Assembly (NCBI RefSeq): GCF_030272615.1 | Contig: NC_081412.1 | Location: 686,026,583 to 686,086,582 of the forward strand | DNA: 60,000 nt | Source of the DNA: Cryptomeria japonica | Lineage: Eukaryota; Streptophyta; Pinopsida; Cupressales; Cupressaceae | Direction of reading: 5' to 3' | Shown: piece after piece, positions 54,335 to 60,000 of the stretch | Layout: each line of letters opens with the position of its first letter | Numbering within the stretch: position 1 is the stretch's first letter | Made by a program: the position numbers and the translations under genes | Notes under the pieces: generated by a model | The model's database searches: none | Seen by the model: only the letters and a program-made list of their open reading frames with translations | Told to the model about the DNA's origin: nothing

Positions 54335-54862
54335 TTAAATACTGCAGGTGTGATTGGTTGATGTACCTTTGTAATGATCGGTGCTGCAGGGCGATTGAGG
54401 GGGATCAAGGAATCTGTTATAGGGAGTATTGGTAATATTGATTCCGTTGCTTCTGCTAGGACTGCTGGTGTTATAGATGCTGCTGCGGGTGCTGATACAG
54501 TTACTGCTACTAATGGTGCGACTGATGAGTTCGTTTGATGGGATGAGTGGCATTGGTGATAGTTGTGTTGGGGTTTTGAGCCTCAGTGGGGCTGTTGGGA
54601 TGGTGCTTGAGGGTGCTTTGATTATGAAAGGTGCCCACTTTGCAGTAGGTGGACAAAATGGTTTTTTGGGTTGTCCTTTGAACTTGAGTTTAGGAAAGAT
54701 CTCTTTTTGAAAGCCAAGGCCTGTATTACCTTTGGGCTTGAATTCCGGTAGCAGGGGTTCATGTCGTCCTTGTTTGCAATATCCCAAAGCACTTTGACCA
54801 TCATACCCCATTCTTTGCATAATGAGGAGACCTTTGCCATACTGTTCTATAGGAAGTGTAAC
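54335..54862 (-). pseudogene. Tat-B G-patch-like segment after protease
   Basis: Minus strand. LLIMQRMGYDGQSALGYCKQ, GRHEPLLPEFKPKGNTGLGF (about 54820-54710) fits the Gly-rich G-patch pattern (MGY, G, LG, G, GLG). A Pro/Ser/Thr-rich low-complexity tail follows to about 54335. G-patch segments after the protease are known in betaretroviruses, where they bind nucleic acid. I could not see one in Tat-A. Confidence 0.7.
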
Positions 54863-55585
54863 TCATGGTTTATCAGTGGTGATGGGATCTTTATAAATCC
54901 ATTCCACCAAGTCCTCATCTTGTGTTTCTTCCTCTTGACTCTTTCCAAGAACGAAAGGTGTCAAAGCACATGCTGGTATGTTTAGTGGTTGCTGGAGTAC
55001 CTGCTGTGGTTTACCATGAGTTCTAGGAGAAGTGGGCATTTGTCCCACACAAAAGAGTTGACTCAAGTTGTATTCCCCAGGACCTTCCTCTGCTATCTTC
55101 ATCTTAAGCTTTTCTTGCTTGGGTATAATGGTGTTTGAACGGGCAAGAGAGGCGGTACTTATATATGATGTGGAGGAAATGGCTTCTCTATTATTAGGAA
55201 CGGTAATCTCTGGTTGATGGTTGATATTATGGCAATATGCAAAGGGATTTGCTTCACCCAGAATTGTGATCTCTACACCGTTATGTGGGAACTTGATACA
55301 TTGATGGTAGGTAGATGGAACGACTTGCATGGCATGTATCCAAGGTCTTCCTAACAATAGATTGTATGGCAGAGGAAGGTCCAGAACCTGACAAATGATG
55401 TGCTTTACCACGGGGCCCACGCGGATTGGTAGTACCATAGCTCCTTTGGATGAACGCTCCGCATCGTCATAGGCTTTGATTGTGATCTTCTGACGAGGAT
55501 CCACTGATTCTATTGCATATCCCAATGCTGTGACCAACTACAGTGTACAAATATTCAGGCCTGCTCCATTATCGATCAAGACTCA
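54863..55585 (-). pseudogene. Tat-B protease
   Basis: Minus strand. TGA at 55583-55585 stands right before VLIDNGAGLNICTL, the active site in D-N-G-A form. TAG at 55538-55540, then KAYDDAERSSKGAMVLPIRV, VLDLPLPYNLLLGRPWIHAM (the second Gly-rich loop of retropepsin), VVPSTYHQCIKFPHNGVEIT, and a linker. Confidence 0.88.
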
Positions 55586-57625
55586 CTTGATCCTATGCTG
55601 GTTAATAAATCCTTCGATGTGTAGCGAAGCGTTATGAGGTTGCTGGAAGGAAGAGTTGTCACTTCCGGAAAAAGTGAGACAAGGTGATGACTTTAGACTT
55701 CCAACCATTGCTTGAAATTGGTCTGTATTCAGGTTTGCAGGGACTGACGCCTCTTGGAGTGCTTGATCCAAGATAGTTTTATGAGATGGCGATAAACGCA
55801 AAAGCTCTAAAATGGATATAAGCGTAGGGGTTTTGTCTAATTGTTCCACAAGATTGTACTGCTTTGGGATGTAGGTGGTGCCTTATGGAGCTGCCTTTAT
55901 GGTAACTTTGTCGCGATGTGTAACAACATTGCAATTTGAGTTGAGATTTTTGAAGGTTATAGTTGCAACTTGTTCATTGGCATCATACAGATGATTTACA
56001 GTGTAATTATACGCAACCTGTGTATAATCAGTGGTATCAGTGCCTCGCCTAGAAGTGGAAGGACCCCTTTGATCTTGTGATGGAAGTGGATTTTTGAACA
56101 TCAGATGATCATTATTTGTTGTTTTTGGGTCATGTCCTTCAATTTCAATTTCTCCTCGATCAATAAGATCCTGAATAAGATCTTTCAATCGGTGACAATT
56201 ACTTGTCTTGTGCCCTCTTCCTTGATGGAATTCACAGTGTTCAGTATCTCTCCACCATGCCGGTTTGACCTGAGGATCATAGTTTGATAGCTTAGGTAGA
56301 GTGACCAAATTTTGAGAAATGAGTTGTCGCAACACTGTTTCAATGGGTTCCCCTAAGGGAGTGTATGTGCGTTTCTGTTTTTGCTGACGAGGTCTAGGTT
56401 CATCATGAGATGTGATGCGACCTTGATTAGAAGGAACATTTGTGTTGTTTTGAGGTGGAGGATTTTGTCCTGCAAACCAAACCACAGGTTGTGCGTTTTG
56501 GATAGTCCTGGCATCCACAACCCCATCATTGACGATATTCTTGTTTTTATTCTAGAAGTTTGGTTTATTGCTGTTGAAGCGTGGGCGAGGACCATCTTTT
56601 GGTTCATTAAAGATTTTGATGAGTCCCTTCTTGATAAGTGCCCTTTCACACTTCAAACCCTTGGTGATCATATCATTAAAAGAGTCTGTGTCTTTGACAT
56701 CTAGGTGAAATTCCATTTCTTCGTTTAAGTTGGAAATGAATATTTCCACTAGTTCTTGTTCAGGTAACTGAAGAGAACGTCTGCTAGACATTTGACGCCA
56801 TCATTGCAGGAATACTGAGAATTGCTCACCTGGTTTTTGTTTGGTGTTGCATAGATCAGCCATGGTGACATCGCATTCAATGTTATGAGAGTAATGAGCT
56901 AGGAACTTCTAGATGAGTTCCTCAAATGTTCTAATGCCACCTGGTAGTCGGGAAAACCATGATGTGGTTGTTCCTCCCAAGCTTTGGGGAAAAAGGCGCA
57001 TTAGGTAGGTGTCTTCATATGCCACTTCAAGACAAGCGGAATGAAATTCTTTGACATGATCACGAGGATCTCCCTTTCCTCTATATTTTTCAAATTTGGG
57101 TGTTTCGAATCCTCGTGGAAATGGTGGCATGTAAAGATCCCTATCAAAAGGATAGGGACAGATGTCATTGAGTGAGAATTGGTTAGTCTTGACACAACTA
57201 TGAAGTTTTTGGGCGAGATTCTTGACTTGTTGCCGCAACATCTCCATTTCATTTGGAGGAGGAGGTGGTGGGTTACCTCGAGGAATGTTATATCTGATGG
57301 GATCTCTACCTCTTTCCTCTTCATGGCGACTTTGTCTTTCTGATTCTTGTCTTAATTGGGCAAGATCAAAGTCAGAGGGGAGTTTTGCTCCTTCTTGAGC
57401 GAGTCTTAAGAAGTGAGCATCCGCATTGCTCTTGAGTATTTCGTCAAAAAGTCTGTTAAAGAGAGGGTTATGCTGAGCCCTTTCTATTGTTGCAGGAGTG
57501 GGAGTACTTGGGTTTTTGTCATTTGCATTTCCTCCAAGTGCTTCTTGAAATTCATTGAGATTTTCCTCTTCTTCTTCTTCCCTTTCTATTTCTTGTTGCC
57601 TGGACTGTGATCGGGTTTGGGCCAT
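55586..57625 (-). pseudogene. Tat-B gag
   Basis: Minus strand from ATG 57625 (MAQTRSQSRQQEIEREEEEE); an upstream in-frame Met at 57718 is less likely because Tat-A starts at the equivalent site. Capsid-like part ICPYPFDRDLYMPPFPRGFE, KFEKYRGKGDPRDHVKEFHS, YLMRLFPQSLGG, then TAG 56909-56911 and TGA 56801-56803 and the variant zinc knuckle HCEFHQGRGHKTSNC (C-x2-H-x4-H-x4-C, intact, about 56280-56235) followed by HRLKDLIQDLIDRGEIEIEG. A frame shift occurs near 55870. Confidence 0.9.
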
Positions 57626-60000
57626 TTTGTTTATAAGCTTTTTGTTGAAGTTGTGTGAAAATGATGATGAGTTTTTGTTGAAATGAAAGGTTGATGGTTG
57701 GTGAATTGTGTTGCACATGGATCTCTAGCACTTTTAAGGTGGATGTAACCAAAATTCCTTCTTTGAATTGCTTGTTTGTTTGATAAGTTTTGATGTGATA
57801 AGGTGTAGAGAAATCTGAGATGTGTTACAGATTTAACTACCTAGTAATGAGAGGATTCACTCATGAACTAGTTTTAACCTGCGTAGATGTGTCTCTTAGG
57901 ATGAGCTTATCCTAGATGTAGAAACAATCTAAAAAGTGATGTGATGTGTTTGATTTCAAGCAATATCTAAAAAAAGAACTTGGGACAAGAACCTCTTAAT
58001 GTTTTGAGAGTTGGGACGGATTGATGATGAAGTGATGATGTATGAGAAAGATGATGGATGAAAGTGTTTTCAACTTCAATAAAAGCTTTGTGTTACAAAT
58101 GGAACGAACTCTACCTCTTCTCTTTCAGGTGTTGGAGGTATTTCTCGAGCTGTGTTGTAGGTGATGCAGACATTTGGGAAGAAGTTTAGATTAATCTTTC
58201 CTCCTTAATTTTTGTGATAACTCAGAGCTCTATATTGCATAAAAGCTCTGCGATTTAATGATTCTGAATCAAATTCGTTTGTTTTGCCTTGAAGGTAGAG
58301 ACGCATGTGACGCAGAAAGACTCTATGTGAGACAAAGATTTGTCTATTTATATAGAAGAATTTCCTCCTTTTGATCAAAGCCTTTGAGCTCAATGGTCTT
58401 CTTTTCAAGTTGATATTTTGATGATGCTTCTTCTTTCACAAGATGTGAAGAATGGTCATAAATTTTTTGACTCTTTTGTTGTTTGCACTTTGTTTTTGAT
58501 ATATTTGGTTGTTTTTGAAAGATGTTTGGTTGGATGAATACTTTGTTTTTGGGATTGATTTTCTGATTTGATGTTTCTTTGACAAGAAAACAAAGCAAGC
58601 ACACAAACACCAAAATGTTGCCTCAAAGGCACAAATGAGTATGGGTCTAGATCAACCCAATCTTTGGACTTGTATATGACCCTTCCTTTAGATGTATTTT
58701 AAGGTGTATTTTCAAAGCTTGAAGTCGGCTCAATTTGCACTTGGTCTTTAAAATGAACACATTTCAAACACTTTTTATCCCTAAGGTCAAATGGCCAGTT
58801 GTGATAAATTTAGCCCACATCTTGATATTTCTTCGACTTTGGTACTACATACCTTATGAATCCCATCGTGGCAGGTAAGGATGTGATATACTAAGTCTTG
58901 CACGAGCATAAAAAATAGATGATCCATATGATGGGGGAGTCACCACTTTTATCAAGCCACAAGTGACTTTTCAAAAAGCTATGTTTCTACTCAAGGAAAT
59001 ATGTATGGTGAGTATCTTGGGAGCAAAACCATCTATGCTCTTGCACTAAATTATATCGCAAATATCCTCAATCAATAGAACGGGTGGGCTACTACTTAAA
59101 GGTGTTTAGTCATGTTCGATGTTTTTGGACATAAGTTCATTCTGCAGTGACTCACTTAAGAGCCTTGTAACTGGTGGTGGGGCCCATTTGTCCTTTCAGC
59201 CAGTTACACTGTAGGAACAGCTATACCCAAGGCTACAACTTTTGCTCTCACTTGATTTCTATAGCGGCTCGAAGGATTTACCGCTCGAGGTCGTTCCCAA
59301 GAGTATCGATCCCTTGGCAGGCCTCTCTTAAAAAGATAAAATTTTGAGTGTTACTAACACTTTTCTCTTGCACCTAGGACCACGAAAGCCAAGGGAGAGG
59401 ATAGTGTGTGTTAGAGGTAGGACCACTCGACTGACTTTTTGCACAAGTGTGCCAAGTACGAAAGACACTTGTTCTTTTTAATCCACCATTACAAATGTGA
59501 TCTAACTATTTGGAGATGTTGCTCCAACAACCATGGTGTTCTTTTTAACTTCAAAGGCAATGTGTTTTGTAACCTAGAATTCGGAAATCCTGGTCAACTT
59601 AATGAAAAACACGTTTGCTTGAAGTAAAATTTGTTTTTGCAAAAATCAAAACAAGTGGATTGTTCTTTTTATTTGCCCAAAAATTGAAGTGTGGCTTGTG
59701 ATTTTTAAGTTTGATGTAAGAAAGAAAATTTGTTTTGTTGATTTTAAGCACCAAAACAAAATGTATCCCTAACTTGCAATGAAAGCAAAATTTTGAAATT
59801 TGTTGTTTTTTTTACTTTGCAATAAAGAAAGATGAATTTTCTTTTTAAGCACCAAAAACAAGTTTGAGGTTCATTTTATGCACTCTAAAATAAAATGTGA
59901 GGTTTATTTTAACTTGTGCAAGAAGGAAAAATGGATTCTTTTTAACCAACTTTTGTTGAAAGAAAGTAAAAAAGAAACTTTTAAAGCATTTAAACTAACT
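57626..60000 (-). other. Tat-B 5' leader, no gene recognised
   Basis: At least 2.4 kb from the gag start to the window edge. No text matching the Tat-B 3' LTR was found, so the 5' LTR lies further right. No ORF1 homologue of Tat-A was seen here and no GCGTCTGTGT cluster. GAACGACCTCGAGCGG at about 59280-59310 (minus strand) recalls GAACGACCCAAGTGG in the Tat-A leader at 20920. Confidence 0.6.

Larger units (their letters stand above)
46333..60000 (-). mobile_element. Tat-B: Tat-lineage Ty3/gypsy element, 5' LTR outside the window
   Basis: Minus strand. 3' LTR 46333-47911, PPT, long 3' region, integrase, two RNases H, RT, protease with G-patch-like segment, gag, and a leader of more than 2.3 kb running off the right edge. 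The second, archaeal-type RNase H between RT/RNase H and integrase defines the Tat lineage. All catalytic residues seen in protease, RT, second RNase H and integrase are intact, but in-frame stops (mostly TAG) and a frameshift near 50520 silence it. It was inserted in Gypsy-C. Confidence 0.92.

Overview
The window looks like nuclear DNA from a seed plant with a large, repeat-rich genome. A conifer or other gymnosperm is plausible, but the sequence alone cannot prove it. I find no host gene, tRNA, rRNA or CRISPR array. Almost everything recognisable is LTR retrotransposon, in nested layers and in advanced decay: in-frame TAG and TGA stops, frameshifts and lost catalytic residues. Calls rest on protein motifs, paired LTRs, primer binding sites (PBS), polypurine tracts (PPT) and target site duplications (TSD) read by eye.

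Layout, left to right. (1) 1-5298: 3' part of a plus-strand Ty1/copia element (Copia-1) with its 3' LTR. (2) 6599-13179: a complete minus-strand Ty1/copia element (Copia-3), 450 bp LTRs, exact 5 bp TSD ATTGG, with a 1.55 kb non-coding insertion in its RT gene. (3) 13695-17833: a copia-type solo LTR (TSD GTCAA), split by a non-autonomous LTR element (13908-17255) with 1.4 kb LTRs and only 481 bp between them. (4) 19186-42586: Copia-2, plus strand, whose 5' LTR is split by a 16.4 kb Tat-like Ty3/gypsy element (Tat-A, 19328-35692). Tat-A carries a further solo LTR (25956-27531, TSD GAGGG) inside its gag. (5) 43066-43438: a 373 bp TRIM with a 55 bp internal region. (6) 43881-44141: an inverted copia LTR fragment, cut by Gypsy-C (44142-46332, LTR, gag, PR), itself cut by Tat-B (46333 to the right edge, minus strand). 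Tat-B is a Tat-lineage element with gag, PR, a G-patch-like segment, RT, a degenerate RNase H, a second archaeal-type RNase H and integrase. Its 5' LTR lies beyond the window.

The most unusual object is Tat-A. It has LTRs, PBS, PPT, gag, protease and the integrase tail, but it has lost RT, both RNases H and the integrase core. In exchange it has an extra ORF upstream of gag and an antisense plant mobile domain (PMD) gene near the 3' LTR with what looks like its own minus-strand TATA box. Each of the three coding units (ORF1, gag, antisense PMD) is preceded, in its own sense orientation, by a cluster of a degenerate motif close to GCGTCTGTGT. Tat-A and Tat-B also share a module before the 3' LTR (hairpin, conserved block, PPT), arrays of AT-rich palindromes in the LTRs, repeated GGTGAAAAC blocks after integrase, and an in-frame TGA at the same place just before the protease active site.
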